From Velocimicrobium porci (GTDB lineage: Bacteria > Bacillota > Clostridia > Lachnospirales > Lachnospiraceae): a stretch of 64,000 nucleotides of DNA. Location of the stretch: positions 91,758-155,757 of the forward strand of contig NZ_VUMT01000006.1 in assembly GCF_009696045.1 (NCBI RefSeq). Reading direction: 5' to 3'. Of the stretch, positions 35,436 through 43,999 are shown in pieces (positions within the stretch are counted from its first letter, which is position 1; each line of letters begins with the position of its first letter). The notes under the pieces were generated by a model. It did no database searches. It was not told the origin of the DNA and saw only the letters and a list, made by a program, of their open reading frames with translations. Made by a program: the position numbers and the translations under genes.

Positions 35436-36194
35436 ATGGGAATTCCAATTAAGTTAGAGGTATTTGAGGGACCATTAGATTTGTTGCTACACTTAATTGA
35501 TAAAAATAAAGTAAATATTTACGATATTCCAATTGTAATGATTACAGAACAATATATGGAATATATCTCGGCAATGGAAACAAAAGATATGGATGTAATG
35601 AGTGAATTCTTAGTTATGGCTGCTACTTTAGTTAATATTAAATCAAAGATGCTTTTGCCAAGAGAAGAGGTTGAACCAGAAGAGGAAGAAGATCCAAGAA
35701 AAGAGCTTGTGGAACGACTGTTAGAATATAAGATGTATAAATATATGTCATATGAATTAAAAGACAGGCAGATTGACGCATCAAAGATTATTTTTAAGGA
35801 ACCAACTATTCCCAAAGAGGTGAAAAATTTTAAAGAGGAAGTTAATTTGGAAGATTTACTTTCTGATTTAACATTAAATAAACTACAATCCATTTTTAAG
35901 TCAGTTATGAAGAAGCAGGTCGATAAAATTGACCCAATTCGAAGCAATTTTGGCAGAATTGAGAAAGAAGAAGTCAACCAAGAAGAAAAAATGGAATTTA
36001 TTGAGCAATTTGCGAGAAAGCATCGCAATTTTAGCTTTCGTGAAATGTTGGAAGAGCAGAGTTCTAAAATGGAGGTAATTGTTACATTCCTTGGAATTTT
36101 AGAATTGATGAAGTTGGGAAAGTTGAAAATTCTTCAGGAAAATATTTTTGATGATATTTTAATTACATATATCGATGAGGAAACAAAGGAATAG
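35436..36194 (+). CDS. scpA: segregation and condensation protein A
   Basis: The kleisin subunit that bridges SMC heads together with ScpB. The N-terminus IKLEVFEGPLDLLLHLIDKNKVNIYDIPI is diagnostic (SMC-neck binding), and a winged-helix C-terminus ends LEQSSKMEVIVTFLGILELMKLGKL-like. 252 aa, typical. AGGAGG is located 12 bases upstream at the end of the S2P-like gene. SMC itself is encoded at 4975-8535. Confidence 0.96.
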   Translation: MGIPIKLEVFEGPLDLLLHLIDKNKVNIYDIPIVMITEQYMEYISAMETKDMDVMSEFLVMAATLVNIKSKMLLPREEVEPEEEEDPRKELVERLLEYKMYKYMSYELKDRQIDASKIIFKEPTIPKEVKNFKEEVNLEDLLSDLTLNKLQSIFKSVMKKQVDKIDPIRSNFGRIEKEEVNQEEKMEFIEQFARKHRNFSFREMLEEQSSKMEVIVTFLGILELMKLGKLKILQENIFDDILITYIDEETKE

Positions 36195-36198
36195 GGGA

Positions 36199-36780
36199 AT
36201 GAATGTGGAATTACAACTAAAAAAAGTTGAAGCGATGATAGAAGCAATTTTATTTACAATGGGAGAAGCCGTTGAATTAGAACGGATTGCGGCAGCAGTT
36301 GAGCATGATGTTGATACAACAAGAAAAATTATTCGAAACATGATGGACCGATATGAAGCAGAGGAAAGAGGAATTCAGATAATTGAGTTGGATGGTGCAT
36401 TTCAGATGTGCACAAAAGCTCAAATGTACGAAGCGATTGTCAAAATTGCTCATGTTCCGAAAAAACATGTACTTACGGATGTGTTGTTAGAAACGCTTTC
36501 GATTATTGCTTATAAACAGCCAATTACTAAGATAGAAATTGAAGCAATTCGTGGTGTCAAATCCGATCATGCAGTAAACAAATTGGTTGAGTATAATTTA
36601 GCATGTGAAGTCGGGCGTCTGGATGCACCGGGACGACCAATTTTATTTGGAACGACCGAAGAATTTTTACGTTATTTTGGAATTCATTCTTTAGAAGATC
36701 TTCCGATTTTAAATCCAGAGAAGGTAGAGGATTTTAAAAATGAAGCGGAAGAAGAAGTCCAGCTTACATTAGATATTTAA
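36199..36780 (+). CDS. scpB: segregation and condensation protein B
   Basis: Winged-helix partner of ScpA in the SMC complex. Blocks AMIEAILFTMGEAVELERIA, LSIIAYKQPITKIEIEAIRGVKSD and GRPILFGTTEEFLRYFGI are typical. The ATG at 36199, four bases after the scpA stop, has AAAGGA eight bases upstream; an ATG at 36175 inside scpA lacks a ribosome binding site. 193 aa. The C-terminal tail is acidic. A strong terminator follows. Confidence 0.95.
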   Translation: MNVELQLKKVEAMIEAILFTMGEAVELERIAAAVEHDVDTTRKIIRNMMDRYEAEERGIQIIELDGAFQMCTKAQMYEAIVKIAHVPKKHVLTDVLLETLSIIAYKQPITKIEIEAIRGVKSDHAVNKLVEYNLACEVGRLDAPGRPILFGTTEEFLRYFGIHSLEDLPILNPEKVEDFKNEAEEEVQLTLDI

Positions 36781-36848
36781 TCAATATGATTGAATTCGGC
36801 AATTTCGGTCATTTTATGTCTGACTATAAAAAAAGATAGGTAAAATAA

Positions 36849-36897
36849 AAAATAAGCGGATATTTTGTGCAATATGTATAAAATATCCGCTTATTTT
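36849..36897 (+). terminator. intrinsic terminator after scpB
   Basis: A perfect 18-bp stem: AAAATAAGCGGATATTTT (36849-36866), 13-nt loop, and its complement ending in TTATTTT (36880-36897). Confidence 0.92.
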
Positions 36898-36922
36898 TGT
36901 AAATGAATTTGATTAAAAATGA

Positions 36923-36951
36923 TTTACAATGACTGAAAATGGTGATAATAT
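36923..36951 (+). promoter_or_regulatory. promoter of the fructose operon
   Basis: TTTACA (36923-36928), a 17-bp spacer and TAATAT (36946-36951), upstream of fruR. Confidence 0.65.
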
Positions 36952-36959
36952 AAAGATAT

Positions 36960-36987
36960 AATCAAAAAACAATCAAAAACAATTAAA
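36960..36987 (+). promoter_or_regulatory. putative FruR operator: tandem direct repeats
   Basis: Two to three near-copies of AATCAAAAAAC in head-to-tail order (AATCAAAAAAC, AATCAAAAAC, AATTAAA) just after the -10. DeoR-family repressors commonly bind such A-rich direct repeats, and FruR is the first gene downstream, so autoregulation is inferred. Confidence 0.5.
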
Positions 36988-37008
36988 TTCGTTCAAGGAG
37001 GTGGAATT

Positions 37009-37779
37009 ATGTTGCTTGAAGAACGACTAAACCAAATTATGAATTTACTAGAAGAAAAAAGTACGGTGACTGTGCAGGAATTGACTAAATTATTAGATTC
37101 ATCAGAATCTACCATTCGAAGAGATTTGACTTTACTTGACAGTCAGGGAAAATTAAAAAAGGTTCATGGTGGTGCAACAACAATAAGTGGCTTATATAGT
37201 ACAAAAGACGAAGACATTGCATTTAGAAAAACGTTAAATAAGGAAGAAAAAAAAGAAATTGTTAAGTATGCAGCAACTTTAATCCGCCCGAATGATTTTG
37301 TATATATTGATGCAGGAACTACAACAGAAATGCTGATTGATTATATTACAGAAAAACAGGCAGTTTATGTCACAAATGCAATCAGTCATGCAAAAAAGTT
37401 AGTAGAACGAGGCTGTAAGGCACATATCGTTGGTGGAGAATTTAAGCTTGCAACAGAGGCAATTGTTGGAAATGAAACGGTAATCGAACTGGAAAAGTAT
37501 CATTTTACAATTGGATTTTTTGGTACGAATGGTATTGATATTAAAAATGGATTTAGTACGCCGGATATTCGGGAAGCGATGGTAAAGAAGAAATCAATGG
37601 AACAATGTATGGAGTGTTATATACTGGCAGATTCTAAGAAATTTAACCAGACATCAGCAGTTACGTTTGCACCGTTTGAGAGTGCTACTATTTTAACGAC
37701 AGAACTAAAAGATGAGGCATATAAGCAGTATGAAAATATCATGGAGGTGAAAAAGGATGATTTACACCGTAACATTTAA
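37009..37779 (+). CDS. fruR: DeoR-family transcriptional repressor of fructose operon
   Basis: 256 aa. The N-terminal winged helix RLNQIMNLLEEKSTVTVQELTKLLDSSESTIRRDL is the DeoR HTH, and the effector domain has the sugar-phosphate binding segments YIDAGTTTEMLI, VTNAISHA and GGEFK. In related systems the effector is fructose-1-phosphate. AAGGAGGTG is eight bases before the ATG. It overlaps fruK by 23 bp, and fruK-fruA complete a standard fruRKA operon. Confidence 0.93.
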   Translation: MLLEERLNQIMNLLEEKSTVTVQELTKLLDSSESTIRRDLTLLDSQGKLKKVHGGATTISGLYSTKDEDIAFRKTLNKEEKKEIVKYAATLIRPNDFVYIDAGTTTEMLIDYITEKQAVYVTNAISHAKKLVERGCKAHIVGGEFKLATEAIVGNETVIELEKYHFTIGFFGTNGIDIKNGFSTPDIREAMVKKKSMEQCMECYILADSKKFNQTSAVTFAPFESATILTTELKDEAYKQYENIMEVKKDDLHRNI

Positions 37780-38662
37780 TCCAAGCTTAGACTATATTGT
37801 TACAGTAAAAGAGTTTTGTATGGGAATGGTAAACAGAACAGAACGTGAGCTTATCTATCCGGGCGGAAAAGGAATTAATGTTTCCTTAGTACTAAAAAAT
37901 CTGGGAGTGGAAAGCACGGCACTTGGTTTTATTGCCGGATTTACCGGAGTAGAGATTGAGCGGTCTTTAAAAGAATTGGGATGTCTTACGGATTTTATTA
38001 AAACGAAAGATGGAATGTCTAGAATTAATATAAAGCTTCGGTCAAAAGAAGAAACGGAAATCAATGGGCGGGGACCGGAGATATCAAAAGAAGAGCTTTC
38101 TTTACTTTATAAGAAATTAGATAAGTTAAATAACGATGATATTCTTGTTTTGGCAGGAAGTATTCCAGCTTCTATGCCTGCTTCTTCTTATGAAGACATT
38201 ATGAAATATTTGGAGAAAAAGGAGGTTAAAATTGTAGTAGATGCGACGAAGGACTTACTCGTAAATGTATTAAAGTATCACCCGTTTTTAATTAAACCAA
38301 ATAATCATGAGCTAGAAGAAATTTTTCATGAGGAAGTAAAAACAAAAGAAGATGTAAAACGTATGGCAAAACAATTACAGGAACTGGGAGCCATCAATGT
38401 TCTTGTTTCCATGGCTGGTGATGGAGCAGTATTATTATCGGAAGACGGAATTTTTTATGAAAGTCTGGCACCAAAAGGAACGGTTATGAATTCGGTTGGG
38501 GCCGGAGATTCTATGGTAGCCGGATTTTTAACCGGGTATTTAAAAGAAAACGATTATAAAAAGGCATTTTATATGGGAATTGCAACTGGGAGCGCCAGTG
38601 CGTTTTCAGAAAAATTAGCAACAAAAGATGAGGTAGTATCTTTATTAAAACAGCTTTCATGA
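37757..38662 (+). CDS. fruK: 1-phosphofructokinase
   Basis: PfkB-family kinase that converts fructose-1-phosphate to fructose-1,6-bisphosphate. Motifs: MIYTVTFNPSLDYIVTV at the N-terminus, GGKGINVSLVLKNLG, the GSIPASMP segment and the catalytic C-terminal signature NSVGAGDSMVAGFLTGY (Asp as base). 301 aa. The ATG lies inside the end of fruR, with GGAGGTG eight bases upstream. It precedes fruA by 28 bp. Confidence 0.95.
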   Translation: MIYTVTFNPSLDYIVTVKEFCMGMVNRTERELIYPGGKGINVSLVLKNLGVESTALGFIAGFTGVEIERSLKELGCLTDFIKTKDGMSRINIKLRSKEETEINGRGPEISKEELSLLYKKLDKLNNDDILVLAGSIPASMPASSYEDIMKYLEKKEVKIVVDATKDLLVNVLKYHPFLIKPNNHELEEIFHEEVKTKEDVKRMAKQLQELGAINVLVSMAGDGAVLLSEDGIFYESLAPKGTVMNSVGAGDSMVAGFLTGYLKENDYKKAFYMGIATGSASAFSEKLATKDEVVSLLKQLS

Positions 38663-38690
38663 AACGATTATAGAAGAAGGAGGATGCACT

Positions 38691-40604
38691 ATGAAAATTA
38701 CAGACTTGCTTGTTAGAGATGGGATTCGCTTAAATGTCAACGTATCTTCAAAGGCAGAAGCAATTAATCAATTGGTTGATTTGATGGAGATGACAGGAAG
38801 CTTAAAGGACAAAGAAGCTTATAAAGCTCAAGTATTAAAGCGGGAAGAAGAAGGAACAACCGGAATAGGAGAAGGAATTGCGATTCCTCATGGAAAATGT
38901 GATGCAGTTATAAAACCGGCACTTGCTGCTATGGTTATTCCTAAAGGTGTAGATTATGACTCACTAGATGGCGAGCCGGTTCATCTTGCATTTTTGATTG
39001 CAGCACCAAATACAGAAGATAATATTCATCTAGATGTATTAAGCCGGTTATCTGTTTTACTCATGGACGAAGAATTTACAAAACAATTAAAACAGGCAAA
39101 AACACCAGATGAATTTTTGCAAATTATTGATAAAACAGAGAAGGAACGAATGAAAAAACAGGAAGGAAAAGAAGAGAAAAAGCAAGAAAGGAATTGTAAA
39201 ATTCTTGCGGTGACTGCTTGCCCTACCGGTATTGCACATACATATATGGCAGCGGAAGCATTAGAAAAGAAAGCAGTTAGTATGGGACATTCGATTAAGG
39301 TGGAAACAAGAGGTTCAGGTGGTGTAAAAAATGTAGTAACAGATCGAGAAATTGCAGAAGCGGATTGCATTATTGTATGTGCTGATACGAATGTGCCGAT
39401 GGAACGCTTTGATGGAAAAAAGGTAATTCAAAGAAAGGTATCAGATGGTATTCATAAGGCAGAAGAATTAATCTTACTTGCTGAGAGTGGAGAAGTTGAG
39501 GAATACCATGCAAAAAATGGGAAAAAGGAAGAGGCTCATTTATCGACAGGAACGGATAAGGATAGTATCGGACATACGATTTATAAACATTTGATGAGTG
39601 GTGTTTCGCATATGCTTCCATTTGTAGTAGGCGGTGGTATTTTAATTGCACTTGCATTTTTAATTGATAGTATGTCAGTTGATCTTGCCTCATTGGATCC
39701 AGAAACTAGAAGTCAATTTGGAACGATTACACCTACAGCTGCATTGCTAAAGGGGATTGGAGGTACAGCGTTTCAATTTATGTTGCCAATTTTGGCGGGA
39801 TTTATAGCAATGAGTATTGGAGACAGACCGGGGCTTTTACTTGGAATTGTTGGCGGTGCAATTGCATCTGAGGGAAAATCTGGATTTTTAGGAGCCTTGA
39901 TTGCCGGATTTTTGGCAGGCTATGTTATCGTACTTTTGAAAAAAGCATTTGACAAATTACCGGAAAGCCTTGAAGGAATTAAGCCAGTTTTGTTATATCC
40001 ATTCTTTGGAGTTCTTATCATGGGACTTTCTATGAAATTTTTAATTGAACCTCCAATTGGTGCATTAAACCAAGCCTTAACAAATGGATTAAACAGTATG
40101 AGTGGAACGAGTAGTATTTTATTAGGGTTTATTTTAGCCGGAATGATGGCGGTTGACCTTGGCGGTCCGGTAAATAAGGCGGCATACGTATTTGGAACTG
40201 CAGCAATCGCTTCTGGTAATTACAATGTTATGGCTGCTGTTATGATAGGTGGTATGGTTCCGCCATGTGCAATTGCTTTAGCAACGTTATTATTTAAAGA
40301 TAAGTTTACGGCAGAGGAGAGAAAATCTGGACCTACAAACTTTGTTATGGGACTTTCTTTTATTTCGGAAGGTGCAATACCATTTGCGGCAGCTGACCCA
40401 TTGCATGTAATCCCTGCATTGATTGGCGGCTCTGCAGTGTCAGGAGCATTATCAATGGCATTTCAGTGTGAACTTATGGCACCTCATGGCGGAATTTTTG
40501 TATTCCCGGTTGTTACAAATTCAATGATGTATTTCGTGAGTTTAGTAGTTGGAACGATAATCAGTGCGATATTGTTAGGTGTATTAAAGAAAAAAGTAAA
40601 CTAG
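38691..40604 (+). CDS. fruA: PTS fructose transporter, fused EIIABC
   Basis: Imports fructose and phosphorylates it to fructose-1-phosphate. The domain order is IIA (residues 1-150; phosphorylated H67 in GIAIPHGK), IIB (about 168-265; C177 in VTACPTGIAHTYMAAEAL) and IIC (about 295-637) with eight or more membrane segments (MLPFVVGGGILIALAFLI onwards) and the GGPVNKAAYVF region. 637 aa is typical. Third gene of the fructose operon; the ATG has AGGAGG about six bases upstream. No terminator is obvious after it. Confidence 0.95.
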   Translation: MKITDLLVRDGIRLNVNVSSKAEAINQLVDLMEMTGSLKDKEAYKAQVLKREEEGTTGIGEGIAIPHGKCDAVIKPALAAMVIPKGVDYDSLDGEPVHLAFLIAAPNTEDNIHLDVLSRLSVLLMDEEFTKQLKQAKTPDEFLQIIDKTEKERMKKQEGKEEKKQERNCKILAVTACPTGIAHTYMAAEALEKKAVSMGHSIKVETRGSGGVKNVVTDREIAEADCIIVCADTNVPMERFDGKKVIQRKVSDGIHKAEELILLAESGEVEEYHAKNGKKEEAHLSTGTDKDSIGHTIYKHLMSGVSHMLPFVVGGGILIALAFLIDSMSVDLASLDPETRSQFGTITPTAALLKGIGGTAFQFMLPILAGFIAMSIGDRPGLLLGIVGGAIASEGKSGFLGALIAGFLAGYVIVLLKKAFDKLPESLEGIKPVLLYPFFGVLIMGLSMKFLIEPPIGALNQALTNGLNSMSGTSSILLGFILAGMMAVDLGGPVNKAAYVFGTAAIASGNYNVMAAVMIGGMVPPCAIALATLLFKDKFTAEERKSGPTNFVMGLSFISEGAIPFAAADPLHVIPALIGGSAVSGALSMAFQCELMAPHGGIFVFPVVTNSMMYFVSLVVGTIISAILLGVLKKKVN

Positions 40605-40616
40605 AAAAATTCAAAA

Positions 40617-40645
40617 TTGATTTTTTCATCTCTTTGTTCTAAGAT
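40617..40645 (+). promoter_or_regulatory. promoter for the M20 amidohydrolase gene
   Basis: TTGATT (40617-40622), a 17-bp spacer and TAAGAT (40640-40645). Confidence 0.55.
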
Positions 40646-40699
40646 AATATTGGTAGAGAAAAGAGGACAGTTGAATTACCATAGGAAAGGGATGGAACA

Positions 40700-41794
40700 A
40701 TGACACAAGAGAATTTAGAAAAGCTGTATCAATTGAGAAAAGAGCTTCATGCCCATGCGGAAGGGGCTGGAAAGGAAGTAAGAACCCAGGAAATTTTAAA
40801 GAAATTTATTCGCTCCAATACTTCTCTAAAAATTGTGGAAGAGGGAAAATGGTTTTATTGTATTTACGAAGGAAGGAAAGAGGCGAAGGAAAAAACGAGG
40901 ATTGCCTTCCGCGCTGATATGGATGGAGTATCTTCACCTGATGGAAGCGTTGCCCATCGATGTGGACACGATGGACATAGTACAGTATTAGCAGGTCTTG
41001 CACTGGAATTAGAAGAAAAAAAGCCAGAACGGGATGTAATTTTATTATTTCAACATGGCGAAGAAACCGGGGAAGGTGCAAGAGAGTGTAAAAAGACTTT
41101 AAAAGATACAAATACAGATGAAATCTATGGTTTTCATAATATTCCGGGGTATCCGGTCGGAAGCGTGCTGATTAGAGAAGAAACATTTGCCTGTGCATCG
41201 AAAGGAATGATTATCCATTTAACAGGAAAGCCATCCCATGCTGCTTATCCGGAGGCTGGAATTAATCCTGCTTTTGTAATTGGTGAGTTAATTACAAGTC
41301 TTCCTGACCTATTAGAACAAAAACATTATAAAGGTATGGTATTATGTACTGTTATTAAGATATTGGTTGGTGATGAGGCATTTGGAGTATCTGCCAGTGA
41401 AGGAGAAATATTACTTACAATTCGTGCTCATTACGAGGAAGATTTAGAAAAATTGCAAGATAAAATGGAACGGTTTGTTAAGGAACATGCACAAAAAAGC
41501 GGATTAGAATATTCTTTTGCTTACAGTGAGGAATTCCCAGAAACAAGAAATTATTCTACATGCGTAGAAACAATTAAGAAAGTTTCGGATAAATTAGGGC
41601 TTTTAAGTGTATATCCGGAAGAACCATTCCGTTGGTCTGAAGATTTTGGGCATTATCTAAAAGATACAAAAGGTGCATTTTTTGGAATTGGAGATGGAGA
41701 AACTTATACTCAGCTTCATACAGAAACATATGAGTTCCCAGATGAGATTATAAAGACAGCAGTTTCAATGTTTTATGGTATTATAGAAGAGTAG
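40700..41794 (+). CDS. M20D-family amidohydrolase
   Basis: 364 aa zinc or manganese hydrolase of the N-acyl-amino acid amidohydrolase (hippuricase-like) group. Motifs: AFRADMDGVS, HRCGHDGHST, LLFQHGEETGEGA, GFHNIPGYPVGS and the late histidine in YTQLHTETYEFPD. The aminoacylase group removes acyl groups from amino acids or peptides; the exact substrate cannot be read from sequence. It stands alone between the fructose operon and nagA, with its own promoter and a shared terminator. A role in GlcNAc metabolism is possible but not supported by motif. Confidence 0.85.
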   Translation: MTQENLEKLYQLRKELHAHAEGAGKEVRTQEILKKFIRSNTSLKIVEEGKWFYCIYEGRKEAKEKTRIAFRADMDGVSSPDGSVAHRCGHDGHSTVLAGLALELEEKKPERDVILLFQHGEETGEGARECKKTLKDTNTDEIYGFHNIPGYPVGSVLIREETFACASKGMIIHLTGKPSHAAYPEAGINPAFVIGELITSLPDLLEQKHYKGMVLCTVIKILVGDEAFGVSASEGEILLTIRAHYEEDLEKLQDKMERFVKEHAQKSGLEYSFAYSEEFPETRNYSTCVETIKKVSDKLGLLSVYPEEPFRWSEDFGHYLKDTKGAFFGIGDGETYTQLHTETYEFPDEIIKTAVSMFYGIIEE

Positions 41795-41801
41795 AAAAAG
41801 A

Positions 41802-41859
41802 AAAATAGACATTTTATGAATACAATGTTATTGATTTTGATTCATAAAGTGTCTATTTT
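41802..41859. terminator. bidirectional terminator between the amidohydrolase and nagA genes
   Basis: AAAATAGACATTTTATGAAT (41802-41821) pairs with 41840-41859 with a single G-T pair. A-rich and T-rich arms serve the two convergent genes. Confidence 0.88.
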
Positions 41860-41877
41860 ATTTAAAAATGATAAATT

Positions 41878-42987
41878 TTAACGAAGTTTTTTACCTTTTA
41901 AGATAACAGAAATTACGTTGAAATCTTTATCTAATAAAACAGCATTTCCGATTTTTCCTTCTGTAATACTTCCATAATGTTCGTAAATGCCAATTTCTTT
42001 TGCAGGATTTTCTGTTACGCATTGGATTGCGTGCTGGGCTGGAATACCGAATTCAATTGCCTTTCTCATGCAGTTCATTAGATTGGTTGCGGAGCCAGCA
42101 ATGGTTCCGTCTGCCAGAGTGGCTAAAGAGCCCTTTACGTGAACTGCCTGACCGCCAAGTGAATAATCGCCGTCTTCCAATCCGGTTGCCATCATACTGT
42201 CACTAATTAAAATAATTTGTTTTTCAGTAAATAATCCGAATGCAGAGCGAATCATAGATGGGTGAATATGGATACCGTCACAGATTAATTCTACCATTGC
42301 ATGATTGTCATAGGCAGCTCCGACAACACCGGGAGCACGGTGATTAAATGGATTCATAGCATTAAATAAATGAGTTACATGAGAGGCACCATTTAAAAAT
42401 GCAGCGTTAGCCTGGTCATAATCGCAGGCGGTATGTGCGATAGAGAGAGTCACTTCGTCTTTTACTTCTTTTATAAAATCAATTGCACCTTCTATTTCTG
42501 GAGCAATCGATACCAATTTTATTTTATTTCCCGATAAATGATTCATTTTTCTAAAATGTTCGATTTCGGGTTTATGTAAATACAAAGCATTTTGAGCACC
42601 TTTTTTGGCTTCGGAAAGATAAGGTCCTTCCATATTGATTCCAACTAAGTCAGCACCGGTTTCACTTTCGTATTGATTGGCACATTCAAATATTTTTGTC
42701 AGGCTGTCATCGCCCAGTGTCATTGTTGCAGGACAAATGGCAGTGACTCCCTCTGACGCTTCATATTCTGCCATTGCTTTTACTGCTTCTGTTGTACCAT
42801 CACAAAAATCATATCCGACACAGCCATGAAAATGAATGTCAATCAGACCTGGAATAACGTAAAGATTCTGGGCATCAATCACAGTAGAATCGGAAGTTTC
42901 TTTTGCAAAAAGACCATTTTCAATGAAGATGTCTTTTTGTTCAAATGTGTGTTGTTCTGTATATACAAGTCCATTTTTTATTATCAT
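41878..42987 (-). CDS. nagA: N-acetylglucosamine-6-phosphate deacetylase
   Basis: Converts GlcNAc-6-phosphate to glucosamine-6-phosphate and acetate. Amidohydrolase-fold motifs: PGLIDIHFHGCVGYDF, GINMEGPYLSEAKKGAQ (metal Glu), SIAHTACDYDQA, HLFNAMNPFNHR and LISDSMMATGL (catalytic Asp). 369 aa, usual length. It is 53 bp downstream of nagB and shares its promoter. In this window its substrate can come from the phosphorylase-mutase pair encoded divergently at 44.0-47.8 kb. Confidence 0.95.
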   Translation of the reverse strand: MIIKNGLVYTEQHTFEQKDIFIENGLFAKETSDSTVIDAQNLYVIPGLIDIHFHGCVGYDFCDGTTEAVKAMAEYEASEGVTAICPATMTLGDDSLTKIFECANQYESETGADLVGINMEGPYLSEAKKGAQNALYLHKPEIEHFRKMNHLSGNKIKLVSIAPEIEGAIDFIKEVKDEVTLSIAHTACDYDQANAAFLNGASHVTHLFNAMNPFNHRAPGVVGAAYDNHAMVELICDGIHIHPSMIRSAFGLFTEKQIILISDSMMATGLEDGDYSLGGQAVHVKGSLATLADGTIAGSATNLMNCMRKAIEFGIPAQHAIQCVTENPAKEIGIYEHYGSITEGKIGNAVLLDKDFNVISVILKGKKLR

Positions 42988-43040
42988 GAGAAATACAGTC
43001 CTTCCATTTATATATATGAATTGATAGTGTTAATACCATT

Positions 43041-43775
43041 CTATTCTAAAGTTAATAAAGAAGCGGCTTCTTCATCAGCCACAATTGTTACATCCGGATG
43101 AAATTGTAAAATAGAAGCTGGTACAAATGGCGTAACTGGTCCTTCTATTACTTTTTTGAGGATTTCTGCTTTTCCTTTACCGTTAACAACAACTAATACT
43201 TTTTTTGCGCTCATAATTTGTCCGATTCCCATTGTATAAGCATAACGAGGTACGTCTTCTATTTTTTCAAAGAAACGGGCATTGGCATCAATTGTGCTTT
43301 GGGTTAATGTAACACAATGTGTTAATTTATCAAATGTATCACAAGGTTCATTAAATCCAATATGCCCATTATTGCCAAGACCTAATAACTGCAAATCAAT
43401 ACCACCCATTGATTCAATAACATGATTATATCGGTCACATTCTTTCTTTGCATCTTCTTCTGTTCCATCGGGAATATTTGTTTTTGTTAAATCAATATTA
43501 ATATGTTTGAATAAGTTTTCATTCATAAAATAGTAATAGCTTTGGTCGTTTTCTTTTGTAAGACCTTTATATTCGTCTAAATTAACAGTGCGAACGTCAG
43601 AAAAATCAAGATCGCCTTTTTGATACCATTCGATTAGTTTTTTATATGTACCGATTGGAGTAGAGCCTGTAGCAAGTCCAAGCACAGAATCCGGTTTTAA
43701 AATCACTTGTGCTGATATAATATTTGCAGCTTTTCTACTCATGTCATCATAGTCTTTTGTTTGAATAAGTTTCAT
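43041..43775 (-). CDS. nagB: glucosamine-6-phosphate deaminase
   Basis: Isomerises and deaminates glucosamine-6-phosphate to fructose-6-phosphate and ammonia. Motifs: GLATGSTPIGTYKKLIEW, VNLDEYKGL, GLGNNGHIGFNEP and the C-terminal ILQFHPDVTIVADEEAA. 244 aa is the short Firmicute form, lacking the allosteric C-terminal extension of E. coli NagB. AGGAGGA is eight bases before the ATG. First gene of nagB-nagA. Confidence 0.96.
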   Translation of the reverse strand: MKLIQTKDYDDMSRKAANIISAQVILKPDSVLGLATGSTPIGTYKKLIEWYQKGDLDFSDVRTVNLDEYKGLTKENDQSYYYFMNENLFKHINIDLTKTNIPDGTEEDAKKECDRYNHVIESMGGIDLQLLGLGNNGHIGFNEPCDTFDKLTHCVTLTQSTIDANARFFEKIEDVPRYAYTMGIGQIMSAKKVLVVVNGKGKAEILKKVIEGPVTPFVPASILQFHPDVTIVADEEAASLLTLE

Positions 43776-43835
43776 TATAATATCCTCCTCAATGATTGCT
43801 TTGTTTTTTTCCTTGTGAGATTTTATTCAATTGCT

Positions 43836-43864
43836 ATTATATAATTCTTTAGTATCTATGTAAA
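43836..43864 (-). promoter_or_regulatory. nagB-nagA promoter
   Basis: On the minus strand: TTTACA (43864-43859), a 17-bp spacer and TATAAT (43841-43836). The direct repeats at 43881-43917 lie just upstream of this -35 as well, so they could affect both directions. Confidence 0.75.
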
Positions 43865-43880
43865 TGCTATTTCAATAAAT

Positions 43881-43917
43881 GACAAGTTTATGCAAAGAAA
43901 AGGCAAGTTTGTGCAAA
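43881..43917 (+). promoter_or_regulatory. two direct repeats, probable AraC-type regulator site
   Basis: GACAAGTTTATGCAAA (43881-43896) and GGCAAGTTTGTGCAAA (43902-43917): 14 of 16 bases identical, start-to-start 21 bp, i.e. two helical turns on one face of the DNA. The proximal copy ends 42 bp before the -10 of the phosphorylase gene. Single copies of the same CAAG-N6-CAAA pattern precede the sensor kinase and binding-protein genes. Binding by the AraC-type regulator at 54577 is inferred. Confidence 0.6.
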
Positions 43918-43958
43918 TATTAACATAGTTAACAATATTATTCTATGGCTTGTAACTA

Positions 43959-43964
43959 TATAAT
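43959..43964 (+). promoter_or_regulatory. -10 element of the phosphorylase-mutase operon
   Basis: TATAAT with no recognisable -35 at the right distance (43936-43941 reads TATTAT). A strong -10 with a weak -35 is what an activator-dependent promoter would look like. Confidence 0.55.
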
Positions 43965-43999
43965 GAAAGTAACAGAAGACATAGGAGGTAATAAGATAA

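Noticed and set aside
35519..36028. Minus-strand reading frame of 169 codons opposite scpA
   Set aside because: Low-complexity Ser/Leu/Phe-rich product expected from the complement of an AT-rich acidic gene; scpA is certain.
39026..39693. Two minus-strand reading frames opposite fruA
   Set aside because: Shadows of the EIIA/EIIB coding sequence, without ribosome sites or motifs.
43776..43999. CcpA cre site in the nagB/phosphorylase intergenic region
   Set aside because: Searched by eye for WTGNNARCGNWWWCAW; no acceptable match on either strand.
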